Shown here: positions 46,451 through 57,422 of the stretch, piece by piece
Layout: every line of letters starts with the position of its first letter
How positions within the stretch are numbered: position 1 is the first letter of the stretch
Assembly: GCA_003550325.1 (NCBI GenBank)
Contig: QKWP01000074.1
Location: 84,674-148,673 of the forward strand
DNA from: Gigaspora rosea
Taxonomy: Eukaryota; Glomeromycota; Glomeromycetes; Diversisporales; Gigasporaceae
Direction of reading: 5' to 3'
Length of the DNA stretch: 64,000 nucleotides
Made by a program: the position numbers and the translations under genes
The notes under the pieces: model-generated
Told to the model about the DNA's origin: nothing
What the model saw: only the letters and a program-made list of their open reading frames with translations
Database searches by the model: none

Positions 46451-48109
46451 GAACGAAAACAAAATGAAAAACAAAAAAGTGAAAAAAAACAAAATAGAAG
46501 GTTTAATTATAAACAAAAGATCTAATCTGATCTTGTAGTACAGAATTGAATATCATCAAACTATTTTGAACTATTTCGAAAAATAAGTCTAATGCGCGAT
46601 CCAGGTTACAGATCTACTGATCCAGCTTGGTTTCCTAGTCCTAAAATATTTTGAAAGAGTTCGAAATATTTCGTAACATATTTCGAAATATTTCGAAATT
46701 ACATTCATAATATTTTGAAAATTTGATATTTTGAAATATTTCGAAATATATTATGTAATATTTTGCTTATATTACAGTTTGTAAGATCTTACGTAAGATT
46801 ACGCTATTATAAATTTGCTGATGTAGTTGAGGCTTCTTGTTTAAGAACAGGGTTTTGTTTTATGTTTTTATTGGGATGATTTTATCAAATTTGGGTTTCT
46901 GCGAATGTTGTTAAATAGGATATATTTAGTATGCTGTGAGCATGCAGATGTTAAAGGATAAAGTTTATAAGCAGTTTTTTTTATAATATTTTTTGTTTAA
47001 TCATAGCAATAATACTATTTTTGGTAATACGAAAATTAAAAATCTTAACTTTACCCAGTAATGCGTAACTACGAATAACTTACTGGTCTTATTAAAAAAA
47101 AAACAAGACGACATATTATGCAAATTAAATGAATAACATGTGAAATACAGTTATTAAATACATAATTGAAAGCAAGATTTTGCTGACACTATTCCAGATG
47201 GAGATATTAAATGAAAAACTCAAAAAATCGAATTAATGTATCTAAATAAATTGCAATAAATGCAATTTTAATCTTAAGCTTATCTGTTATTAATGATAAA
47301 AAGTTGTTTATGTATAGTTAAACTTTAATGAAGTGAAAAGATGTGTATTTTTTCCCTGTTAATAAATTCATGAAATTTAGATTACAATGTCTAACTCTAT
47401 TAAATTCGCTTCTAACTTACAATGGCCTCACTAGACCTTATTTCTTTAGACGAAAGTCAGAAGTACTTTCTACGGCTTGAGGCATAATTGGAGTGACAGA
47501 GGGCTTTTCTGGCTTTTTGGTTTGAAGCCAAAATACATGTGCCAGTATCATAATATTAATGGTCCCAATAATGGGCTAATGCATTGTTTGGCGAAAGGGG
47601 TAATAAACAAACAATATCGGCAAATTTTATATATAGATATATATCAATTACTTACCAGTAAGATATATATCGATTATCAACACCCTGTCAATTTCTATCG
47701 ATAGTAATAGTAATCGATATATATCCGGTTAATTGATTACTATCGATAGTGATATCAATTAATAATTATTATATTCACATAATCATGCTTTTTGAACATT
47801 TTACAGGTTTTCGCAAGTTTTCACAATTTAATTATAAATTTTTTTTTATTTATTATTATTATTATATAATATTTTAACTTATTAATTATACAATATTCAC
47901 AAGTTTTCGCTATTTAATATAAAATTTTATTTTTTTATTATATATTATATTTTAAATATTACATATATTATATATTATTATAAAAAAAAAACAAAAAAAA
48001 TAAATACAAAAAAAACGAAGCCAATAAAAATAAAAACAAAAAAATAAACTATTATATTCTTTATATTCGCTCATATTTGCTTAGATTTACTTATATTCGT
48101 TTATATTCG

Positions 48110-48864
48110 CTCATATTTGCTTAGATTTACTTATATTCGTTTATATTCGCTACTTCTTGCAAAGTGCCAGAAAGTTAGGTTGTTTTCTTGCAAAGTTTTG
48201 AAAGAAGTAAAAATAAATAAAATAAAAAAAATAAGTAAAAAAAACAAACAAAAAACAAAACCGAAAAAAATAACAAAAAAAACAAAATCGAAAAAAAATA
48301 AACTATTATATTTTGCTCATATTTGCCTATATTCAATTATATTCGTTCATATTTGTGACTTCTTGCAAAGTACCAGAGATGTTAGAATTGGTGTTCTTGT
48401 AAAGTGCCGGAAAGTCAAGTCGTTTTCTTGCAAAGTTTTGAAAGAAGTAAAAGATAAATAAAATAAAATAAAGTTAAAAAAATAAGTAAAAAAAAAAGAA
48501 AACAATCAAAAAACAAAAATGTAAACAAACTAAATAAAAAAATAAACAGAGCCACAAATCTCCATTTCGAGTTCGTATTTTTGCAATATAGAAATCGTTG
48601 AAGGTTTTCGCAAAGTGCCGGAATAAAATAAATTAATAAAAATAAAAAAAAAACAAAAACAAAAAACATAAAACAAAAAAAAATAAATGAAACCTTGCAA
48701 AAACTTGCGATAACTAGTGAAAACTTGCGAAAACTTGCATTCTTGAACTTTCGAAATTGCTAGAGGAAGTAGTTGTGTTCTTGCAAAGTGTTGAAAGGCT
48801 GAGTTGGCTTGCGCTAAGTACCGAAGATTCCTTGCAAAGTGCTAGTGGTAAAGTATAGAAATAA
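48110..48864. repeat. Tandem array related to 45.3-46.4 kb
   Basis: Units of roughly 215-240 bp carrying TTCTTGCAAAGTGCCGGAAA and AAAGTTTTGAAAGAAG, then an A-rich block. Entries at about 48155, 48365, 48600 and 48775. It runs into the gap. Confidence 0.75.
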
Positions 48865-49471
48865 NNNNNNNNNNNNNNNNNNNNNNNNNNNNNNNNNNNN
48901 NNNNNNNNNNNNNNNNNNNNNNNNNNNNNNNNNNNNNNNNNNNNNNNNNNNNNNNNNNNNNNNNNNNNNNNNNNNNNNNNNNNNNNNNNNNNNNNNNNNN
49001 NNNNNNNNNNNNNNNNNNNNNNNNNNNNNNNNNNNNNNNNNNNNNNNNNNNNNNNNNNNNNNNNNNNNNNNNNNNNNNNNNNNNNNNNNNNNNNNNNNNN
49101 NNNNNNNNNNNNNNNNNNNNNNNNNNNNNNNNNNNNNNNNNNNNNNNNNNNNNNNNNNNNNNNNNNNNNNNNNNNNNNNNNNNNNNNNNNNNNNNNNNNN
49201 NNNNNNNNNNNNNNNNNNNNNNNNNNNNNNNNNNNNNNNNNNNNNNNNNNNNNNNNNNNNNNNNNNNNNNNNNNNNNNNNNNNNNNNNNNNNNNNNNNNN
49301 NNNNNNNNNNNNNNNNNNNNNNNNNNNNNNNNNNNNNNNNNNNNNNNNNNNNNNNNNNNNNNNNNNNNNNNNNNNNNNNNNNNNNNNNNNNNNNNNNNNN
49401 NNNNNNNNNNNNNNNNNNNNNNNNNNNNNNNNNNNNNNNNNNNNNNNNNNNNNNNNNNNNNNNNNNNNNNN
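48865..49471. other. Assembly gap (607 N)
   Basis: N run between a tandem array and a 28-base poly-T run (49472-49499). Confidence 0.99.
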
Positions 49472-49503
<32 letters not shown>

Positions 49504-49530
49504 AGTGATCTGGGATGAAATTTTAGTAAT

Positions 49531-49627
49531 GTGGTCAAAACACTGTGTAATCGTTAAAGATCTGTTAATCATTATATATCGTTGTGGTCAAAACACTATG
49601 TAATCGTTAAAGATCTGTTAATCATTA
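49531..49627. repeat. Two tandem 53-bp copies
   Basis: GTGGTCAAAACACTGTGTAA, TCGTTAAAGATCTGTTAATC and ATTATA are repeated once. The second copy ends exactly at the TA target of the foldback that follows. Confidence 0.85.
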
Positions 49628-50339
49628 TACAGTCAAACCTCCCTAAGTGCACCCTCCCTAAGTGCACACCCTTCTTAAGTGCACACCTTAGCCCGGGTCC
49701 CAAGCTTGGGACTTAATAATAAGTGCACACCCTCCAACCTCTGCACGTGCATAGATTTTGTGGTCCCAGACTTATATATGCACCTCCTTAAATGCACGCA
49801 TGTGATCTTTGACCAATTAAAATACTGGATGACCACGTGATTTTAATATTATTTTATTATATCCGCGGATTTTTGGAATTTATTATTAAAAATTCCAAAA
49901 ATCTTTAACAGCGAATAACTTTTGTTCCACTGGTCCGTTTTGATGAAAAAACTACTAAAATGTTCACATTGATGAGACGATTCTAATGAACTCAAAATCG
50001 TTAAAATCCAATTACTGGATCCAGAGTTCGTTAACGATTTGTGTCACTTCGAGTATTTAAGAATTGAAAAAACCAATCTTTAAATATCTGAGTAACACAA
50101 ATCATTAACGATCTCTGGTTCCAGTGATTGGGATTTTAGTGATTTTGGGTTCATTAGAACCGTCTCATCAATGTGAACATTTTGGTAGTTGTTTCATAAA
50201 AAACGGACCAGTGGAACAAAAGTTATTCACTATTAAATATTTTTGAAATATTTTTATATATTTCTATAAATGCACACCCTCTATAAATGCACACTCATGC
50301 CCGGTCCTAACAGCATGCACTTAGGGAGGTCTGACTGTA
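49628..50339. mobile_element. pogo/mariner-type foldback, CAGTCAAACCTCCC ends
   Basis: The element is 49630-50337 (708 bp), with a TA duplication. Ends are CAGTCAAACCTCCCTAAGTG and inverted CTTAGGGAGGTCTGACTG. Internal TAAGTGCACACCC words occur on the left and ATAAATGCACACCC on the right. The centre is a long palindrome (TTTTGTTCCACTGGTCCG, GTTCACATTGATGAGACG, GATTCTAATGAACTC) meeting near 50065. Non-autonomous Tc1/mariner-pogo class by ends and TA target. Confidence 0.9.
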
Positions 50340-50530
50340 TATTGTTTTAAATAATTCTGATTATAATTGATTTGTAGATATATAACAATTTAATATAGAA
50401 AATGATATATATCGATTTGGATATATATCAATTTTTAGCCAGTTAATCGATAGATATCGTTATTTTTTAATTGATATAAAATGATTAACTGTTATATATT
50501 GATCAATATCTATATATAAAATTTCCTGAT

Positions 50531-51570
50531 GAATGACAGCGAAAAACCTGATACACAAGCCAAGATGTGGCTATAACGTGATAAGCATATAAAATCTATA
50601 ATTATTGAAAAAGGTAATAAACAAACATTAGCAGTGAAATGCCAGATACAAGAACTGAATTGTTACCCTGGCATACGCAAATCAACGTAGTGCATCAAAA
50701 AAGTTGAATCGAACTATCCCTCTCATATTTCATGTGATCGTACTGGGATTATAAAACATTTTTTAATAAAAGTTGGTTAAAACTTAAAACCGATTTTACT
50801 TTAAATAGCAAGCCATTGATTGTAATAATGAAGTATTACAATTGACATCAGATTATCATTTACAAAGAACAAATTTTTGCAATATATCATCATTTTATGA
50901 CCAATTTACGATAAGTTTTATACATGAAATTGTTGGAGTTAATACATGATCTATATGCTGTATAAACTGACACATTCTTGATATAAATATATAAACCTCC
51001 TAACTAAATTTCATTTCGCTTTAACCTCCTTCTAAAATAAGAAATTTCATGTTACATAAAACAGGCAATGATCATAAGAAAAAATGTACACCAATCAGCT
51101 TTAGATTTTGCCTTCAATTTAGATGCCAGTAAAAGTATACACTTACGTTCCTAGTACACTTACGTTCCTGGTACACTTACGTTTCTGATATGCTTCAATC
51201 AAAAAATCACTGCAGTACATTGCTTAGTTTATTTGAGGCTATGCCGTTACCACTATCTACGACTTAACATAGAAGAAATAATAATATCATAACGATATAA
51301 ACAAATAGAAAAACCCCCTAAAGTAAACAAATAAAAAAAAGGCTTGGCACAGAGCCCTTCTCAACATATGTTCGTACGTGCTATCTCAAAGTAAAACAAA
51401 TAATAAATCATGTACTAGTAAGTTTTTATTATAATACTTTGATTACTTAGCATATGAAATATCCCAATGATACATGGTCATAGGTTGCAAAATACATATT
51501 TGTGTGATGATAAAGACACACTTATTTGTAAAACATATTTTAATATTCTGATAAGAAAATTAAGTAGTCT
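50531..51570. other. Intergenic stretch
   Basis: 50690-50755 is a short copy of the dispersed repeat of 7216-7600. TACACTTACGTTCC is repeated three times at 51137-51185. No gene is seen. Confidence 0.5.
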
Positions 51571-51573
51571 AAA

Positions 51574-52608
51574 TTACTGTTTTCTTTTCACATTTCTGCT
51601 ACTTTTTTTACCTTTTTTCTCTTCTTCGAATTTTTGCTTTTCCAAAATTTTAATTTTATCATCAAGATCCTTTTCTTCAATTTTGGTCTGGCTTTCTTTA
51701 TCTTGATTATTGTTGTCTTCATCTACATTATCACTATTTAATCCAAGATAATCGAAGGCCAAGTCAGACAATTTTTTGCTTCCTTTTTAGGTTTTGGCAG
51801 GTCTAGTCGTATTTGTAGGAGATGCAGAATTTAAAACTGATGAATTCTTAATATTAGAGGCATTATCTTGATTACAAGTCCTTGAATTTAAGTTACGTGG
51901 TTTTTTCAAAGGCAAAGTGGTGTTAGATTCAATCTCATCAATAATTAGATCAATATCTAATCGATTATTTGAATTAGACGAGGAAGAGAAAATTTTATCT
52001 TCTAATTCAAATGTCATTTTAGCATTAGGAAAAATAAAAAAGTCAATATCTGTAGCTTCCTTCATAGTCATATCAGAGCTTACGTATCTAAAAAAGCCAG
52101 ATATGAGAAAAGTTCTGCCAGTTCTAATGCTATTGTTGGCACGCAGATAAGTGAAACATTTTGAGTTGGCGGAATAGAGAACTCTTATTCTCATGAGAAC
52201 GTTTTTAGAATTAGTAAAAGGATTGTACTAGAAACATTCAGTATCAAAATAAGTAATTTCTCTAAGATTCTGAGGTTCATTTTTGACCAATACAAAGAGC
52301 ATACAATGAGGGATGCTTATCGGAATATTAGCTGCATTGAATTCTTGATTGGGTTCTCTAGTTGCAACAACAGTAACATTGGAGGCCGTAATATACTGTT
52401 CCGAATTCTCAACTACAAACTTTCATGCAAGCATCACAATATCACCAACTGAAAACTCAATATAGGGATTTTTGAAGGAATAAAAATACTTCTATCGGAT
52501 AATACTAAAGTCATCCAGGACAGGTTGGTATTTGGCGAAACCTTGCGTAAGGGAATTAGAATCTTCTTTAGTAACAACTATAATGATTAAAGTAATGTGA
52601 GAAGACAT
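51574..52608 (-). pseudogene. Hypothetical protein, one frame with four in-frame stops
   Basis: A single 345-codon frame starts at ATG 52608-52606 (MSSHITLIIIVVTKEDSNSL). It has in-frame stops TAG, TGA and TAG in its N-terminal 140 codons and TAA about 70 codons before the final stop, but no frameshift. Recognisable wording: NPYIEFSVGDIVMLA, KFVVENSEQYITASNVTVVA, ISIPHCMLFVLVKNEPQN, VLYSANSKCFTYLRANNSIR, FLISGFFRYVSSDM. The C-terminal third is Ser/Asn-rich, then acidic and lysine-rich (KIEEKDLDDKIKILEKQKFE) and probably a coiled coil. The middle reads like a beta-rich, possibly OB-like domain, which is inference. I do not recognise the family. Substitution-only damage suggests a recent loss, a duplicate decaying by point change, or read-through. 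Confidence 0.65.
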
Positions 52609-52983
52609 CTTAATTAGACAAAGAAAATCTACATGTATATATAAAATAATATTTTTTAATCAAAAAACCATACAAGATGTAAAAAAATAAAAAAATAAAA
52701 TCAATCTATATATATTTTTTTACATGGTATGCTCTTTTGATTTTGATGATATTTTTATATTATTGAACAAAACATACATTTAGCAGTAAAGAAGTAACAA
52801 TTCAGCCACATAAACAGATGCCTCAGTAATAAATAACACCCTTTCAGACTGAATCATACAGCATTCACACAAATGTAAACCAATTCAAATGCAGCATGTG
52901 TTATACACAGCCATACAAAAATATGGCATAATCACATCACCAAATATTTATAATAAGATATCAAAATTGATTTTATAAAACAA

Positions 52984-55870
52984 TTAGGGTAGATGCACGA
53001 TGCAGTCACGCTAGAACCAGGAACGTTGCATAATATTTGTATATAACATGTTATTGACACATTCCGTACTTAGATATACATTAATCGATATAAAAATATT
53101 TCATATGTAGTATTATTCTGTTATAAAGTGATGAAAAAAACGCTACACTTATCGATATATAAAATATTTCGTATATAGGTTATACTGATGTAATGATGAA
53201 AATAGTGTATATAAATTGCAAAATTTTATTTTTATAGTCGGGTTATAATATTAATAATGTAATACAATTGTGTAGAATTTTACTTTCTTATTCGCTTCAT
53301 ATACCCGGTACTTAACATGTAATAGTATAAATTATCATCAGATGCGTATACAGTCGGTTAAGTAATTGACATCTGTGGCTTAATCTGTCACAGAATTAAG
53401 ACATGCTAAGCTGAAGTAATGAAGAAGTTATCATTGTGAGATCAAATGATTTTATTGCAAAACCATGCTGATGTTCACCTTTTATTGTTTAATTGAGGCT
53501 TATTGTTTAAGGGCGGAGTTTTGTTTTTTGTTTTTATTGTGATGATACGATTTTATCAAATTTGGGGTTCTATGAATATTGGTAAATAGGATATATTAAT
53601 AATGTTTACAAGCATAATATTTTTTTATTTGGTTTCATTTAAATATAGAAACCAACGCACTAATACTATTTTGGTAATGCGAATATCGAAACTCTTCCAA
53701 ACAAAAATGTATACAAGTATAACTTTACTCAGCAATATGCAACTATGAATCACTTACTGATCGTACGACATGCACATATAAAAAAAAATCAAGATGATAC
53801 ATACGCATACAGATGAGCAACATGTGAAAATACAGTTAATCAATATATAATCAAAAGCAAGATTATGCTAACATCATTCTAGATGGCGGTTAACTATATT
53901 AAATATATATTAAAGACCAATAAAATCGAACTAATATATCTAAATAAAATTGCAATAAACGCAATTTGAATTTTAAAGCGATTTAATAGTAATGATAAAA
54001 AGTAGTTTATGTATTCTTGTTCTGCATCAATTCTGAATTTATGTCAGTTCCGAATTGTCAGTATTTATTTAATATTTATTAAAAAAAAAGCAAGCAAAAA
54101 AATTTTAGAATAAACATAATAATAGTAATAATAACAATAAAGTAAAAGTAATAATAACAATAAAGTAAAAGTTAAAAAATTAAAAAAAACATATATAATA
54201 AATAAAAAGCGAATAAAAATGGATTATTATATGCTTGCCTAAATACAGTCAGACCTCTCTAAATGCATATCGTTGGGACCAGCTCTGAGGTATGTATGCA
54301 TTTAAGGAGGTATGCATTTAGAGAACATTTATTTTTATAAGTCAAAATGGTGAAATGTGGCGTGCTTCCATCTAAAAGTTTTTCTTACTAAGCTAACAAT
54401 ACACGTCCACTAATTGAAAGTTGTAAAGCTTGTCGAGGCGAATCTAACGGTGGTTAGATCATCCAAATCGGCCCAGTGGATGGCGAGTTATCGTCGAAAA
54501 ACGATTGGCTGACTATATAAAATTACATATGAAAATCACTATAGGCGAAATGTGGCGACCCCCATCTAAAACTTTTTTTCTTACTAAGTTAACGATACAT
54601 GGCCACTAATTGAAAGTTGTAGAGCTCGTTGAGACGCATCTAACGGTGGTTAGATCATCCAAATCGGCCCAGTGTGATGGCGAGATATCGTCGAAAAACG
54701 ATTGGCCGACTATATAAAATCTATGTAAACAATGTTTGTTTACAGAGATTTTATATAGTCGGCTAATCGTTTTTCGACGATATCTCGCCATCCACTGTGC
54801 CGATTTAGATGATCTAACCACCATTAGATGCGTCTCGACGAGCTCTACAACTTTCAATTAGTAGCTATGTATCGTTAACTTAGTAAGAAAAAAGTTTTAG
54901 ATGGGAGCACGCCACATTTCGCCTATAGTGATTTTCATATGTAATTTTATATAGTCGGAGAATCGTTTTTCGACGATAACTCGCCATCTACTGGGCCGAT
55001 TTGGATGATTTAGCCACCGTTAGATGCGTTTCGACGAGCTCTACAACTTTCAATTAGTAGACATGTATCATTAACTTAGTAAGAAAAAAACTTTTAGATG
55101 GAAGCACGCCACATTTCGCCATTCTCCAGTTGATAGGTGGATTATCAATTAAGCAAGTTATATGATATACAAAATCATAACATGTAGTCCTGATTTGATT
55201 GGCCCGTGGTCACATGATATGCATTTATAGAGGGATTTATATAGATGGGCCAAGAAAATAGTATGCATATGCAGAATAAAGAATATGCACTTATTTATTA
55301 AGCCCGTCAATGGGCCAGACAATTAATATGCATTTAAAGAGGTTATGCATTTAGGGGGAATGCATTTAGAGAGGTCTGACTGTATTAAATTAGCTAAATT
55401 TTCATACATAAAAATAATACATTGAATATTCATATATATTTTAATAATTATTGTATTCTCCGCGTAGAATCATCCACATTTGTTTTTTAGCAATGTCAGG
55501 AATCTGGCCGAGGTCTGTCTAACCCAAATCTAATAAGAAAATAATTACCACAATTTTTTTTTTTAAAAAAAACAAATTATCTTTTCCAGGTTTTTTCATG
55601 ATCGCCATGCTCAGCATGGTGGGTAGCACAGATTATATCGTAAAATTTTCGATATAACAAATTTGTATCCCCAAGTTATTCCTAACTTGTTAAAGCATTT
55701 GCTTGAATTTCGAGTTACAATGAAGATCAGAATTTTTAGTTTATTCAGACATAACGAATTCCGCGAATCACGAAGCTATATCCTTGCAAATCAATAGCGT
55801 TGAAGAAGAAAATATGTAATACAAGACAATAAAGATCGATTCGAATATAATAAATAAAAGGGAGAAATGC
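52984..55870. repeat. Dispersed repeat copy D, split by a foldback
   Basis: 53050-53990 matches copy C (44060-44460, 46824-47310). 53893-54245 plus 55383-55870 matches copy A (8089-8880). It is therefore the longest copy of a >1.7-kb family. Its left edge at 52984 reads, on the minus strand, TGCATCGTGCA hairpin, TCTACC, CTAA then T, a Helitron-like 3' terminus, which suggests a non-autonomous Helitron on the minus strand. The 5' end is not identified. Confidence 0.6.
54244..55384. mobile_element. pogo/mariner-type foldback with four copies of a conserved core
   Basis: The element is 54246-55382 (1137 bp), with a TA duplication. Ends are CAGTCAGACCTCTCTAAATG and inverted CATTTAGAGAGGTCTGACTG. 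Each arm holds two tandem ~200-bp units: GAAATGTGGCG, AACTTTTTTTCTTACTAAG, then the core (54411-54482, 54607-54680, and inverted 54789-54861, 54986-55056) and CGTCGAAAAACGATTGGC. The core includes TTGAAAGTTGTAGAGCTCGT and GGTTAGATCATCCAAATCGG. The minus-strand frame at 54606-54857 is a palindrome by-product. Paralogue 8382 shows the empty target. Confidence 0.92.
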
Positions 55871-57153
55871 AGTTTACCCAGAACTAGCTTTACATTTTGC
55901 AGTAATGGAACACTTAAGGAGGGAAATATAAGTTGTATTAGATAATAAGAAGTTAAAAGTGAAAGAAAAGATTATTAATACATGTATTATAATGTAAATA
56001 GTTAATAGCTGTAATTATATACCATATATCACAATAAACTTAGCGTCACTCCACTTGATGTCTCCGGGTAATCGTTACCTAGGAGTTTAAAAATAAAATG
56101 TACACAAAATAATAAATTAAAAAAAATGTACGCAATAATAAACAAAATTAAAAAAAAGTATAAATACAACCAAAGTATGATAAAAATTTTTCAGAGGGGC
56201 ATTATCAGATAATTCGATAGTTTAGACTATCTGATAGTTTGATATATCTGTTTTTTGATATATATATCTGATATATTATATAAAATTATTAGACAATGAT
56301 CTTTCCTTTTTTAACAAAAAAGGCAAGATGGCTGCTCACGAGCCATGCTTAGACGAATCATCAAACAAAAAACAAAACAAACATACCCAAATAAAGAAAT
56401 GATTGACTAGAAAACGGAGAAAATTTTATAGAGGGTTAATTATATAACAAATAATAAATCATAAGAAAATGCAAACTTTAAATAGCTATACTACAAAATT
56501 TTATTAATACAACTACTTTCGTATCTTAAGTGAAAAATGATCCTAATTTTATTCTAAATTGATTTATATAAAAAACCTCTTTTGAAAAAATTGTCATTTT
56601 CGGCCCTTTTTCTAGCACCTAGCCCATATACTGTAATACTTCATTTTTTTTTATAACCACAATACACTTTATTTAACATGCATATGATAAAATACCTGTT
56701 CCCTATATTTATATATATTGACAATATTATTATATATGAGCTAATTTGTATATACTAAATATATTATAAAATATGTTAAACAGATAATAATTATATTTTT
56801 CCTTTCTGTTAACTCTATTATAGCTTCATTACTAATGATATGTTTATTATATAGATATAGTATAATTTATATAAAATAATATGTTATTAACTAATAATAA
56901 CAATAATATAATAAAATAACAAATTATAATATTTTAATAATATGATAATCATATAGTAAAAAAAATATCGTCTAACAGTCTTTTTGTAACAAATCAAAGC
57001 AATTTTTCTAAAAAATCGCATATATTTCAATATTTTGCTTATGAAATTGCTAACAAAAAAAAATTTCTTGTTCAATTTTACATCTAATAACTTCTATTCC
57101 TAACCTGCTAATATCCAAGATTAGTTTTTTTTTAAAAAAAAAGAAAAAAAGGA
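55871..57153. other. AT-rich stretch with a solo TATGGG-type end
   Basis: 56588-56628 is the inverted solo end GTCATTTTCGGCCC...AGCACCTAGCCCATA, matching 28467-28506 and followed by TA. No partner is found in this interval. The remaining sequence is AT-rich without a supported gene. Confidence 0.5.
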
Positions 57154-57422
57154 TAGGCCACGCAAAGTTAATTTTTCGTTTTGCATAACCCCAACCCAAT
57201 TTTTCCAATAAAATTTTTTTTAAAATTACTATTGAGCCAATTAATCCATTTTTGCTATTTAATTTTTTCTCTGGTGTCACCCAATGATGACCTTGATTTT
57301 CTGGAATTAATCGATAGGCTCAATAAAAAAAAACAAAATTTTCTGATTCCATGTTATGCAAACTGAAGAATTAACTTTGTGTGACCTTAGATGTAAATGA
57401 AAAATTAACTTTGCGTGGCCTA
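57154..57422. mobile_element. MITE of the GGCCACGCAAAGTTAAT family
   Basis: Ends are TAGGCCACGCAAAGTTAATT and inverted AATTAACTTTGCGTGGCCTA. The right side carries a second, inner copy of the end (57366-57390, TTAACTTTGTGTGACC). TTTTGCATAACC/ATGTTATGCAAA follow the ends. Relative at 13134-13487. Confidence 0.75.

Larger units (their letters stand above)
44469..46823. mobile_element. 2.35-kb element with CATYAGCRAATT ends and TTACGTAA/TTTCGAAA words
   Basis: Ends are CATTAGCGAATTATA and inverted TATAAATTTGCTGATG. Inside each end are arrays of ATATTACGTAATAT and TTTCGAAATATTTCG words (44485-44640, 46640-46800). The centre is a five-copy ~245-bp tandem array. A small MITE is nested at 44714-44894. 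The boundaries are supported by comparison with the uninterrupted paralogue at 53.48 kb. The target duplication is unclear. There is no transposase. Confidence 0.7.
44060..47310. repeat. Dispersed repeat copy C, split by a 2.35-kb insertion
   Basis: 44060-44460 and 46824-47310 together match 53050-53990 (shared GTATATAAATTGCAAAAT, TACAATTG, AGACAAGCTAAGCTGAAG-type, GTTGAGGCTTCTTGTTTAAG, AAATAGGATATAT, GGTAATACGAA). The uninterrupted copy at 53480-53500 shows the empty site for the inserted element. Confidence 0.85.
47621..50524. mobile_element. Element with ATCGAT word ends and the same core repeats (contains gap)
   Basis: A 19-bp inverted repeat, AAATTTTATATATAGATAT, lies at 47622-47640 and 50506-50524. 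TATCGATA/ATATATATCGAT words fill 47640-47760 and 50390-50500. The core array (GCAAAGTGCCGGAAAG) is related to that of 44469-46823. It includes the 607-N gap and the foldback at 49630. The ends are AT-rich, so the boundary call is tentative. Confidence 0.5.

Noticed and set aside
45289-46516. Hydrophobic Phe/Leu-rich minus-strand frames that look like membrane proteins
   Set aside because: They come from A-rich blocks of the 245-bp tandem array and recur with the unit.
48714-49603. Long frames across the second gap
   Set aside because: Made of Ns plus poly-T and poly-A; not genes.
54606-54857. 83-residue minus-strand frame in the 54-kb foldback
   Set aside because: It lies across the palindrome centre and its halves mirror each other, so it is a by-product of the inverted repeat.
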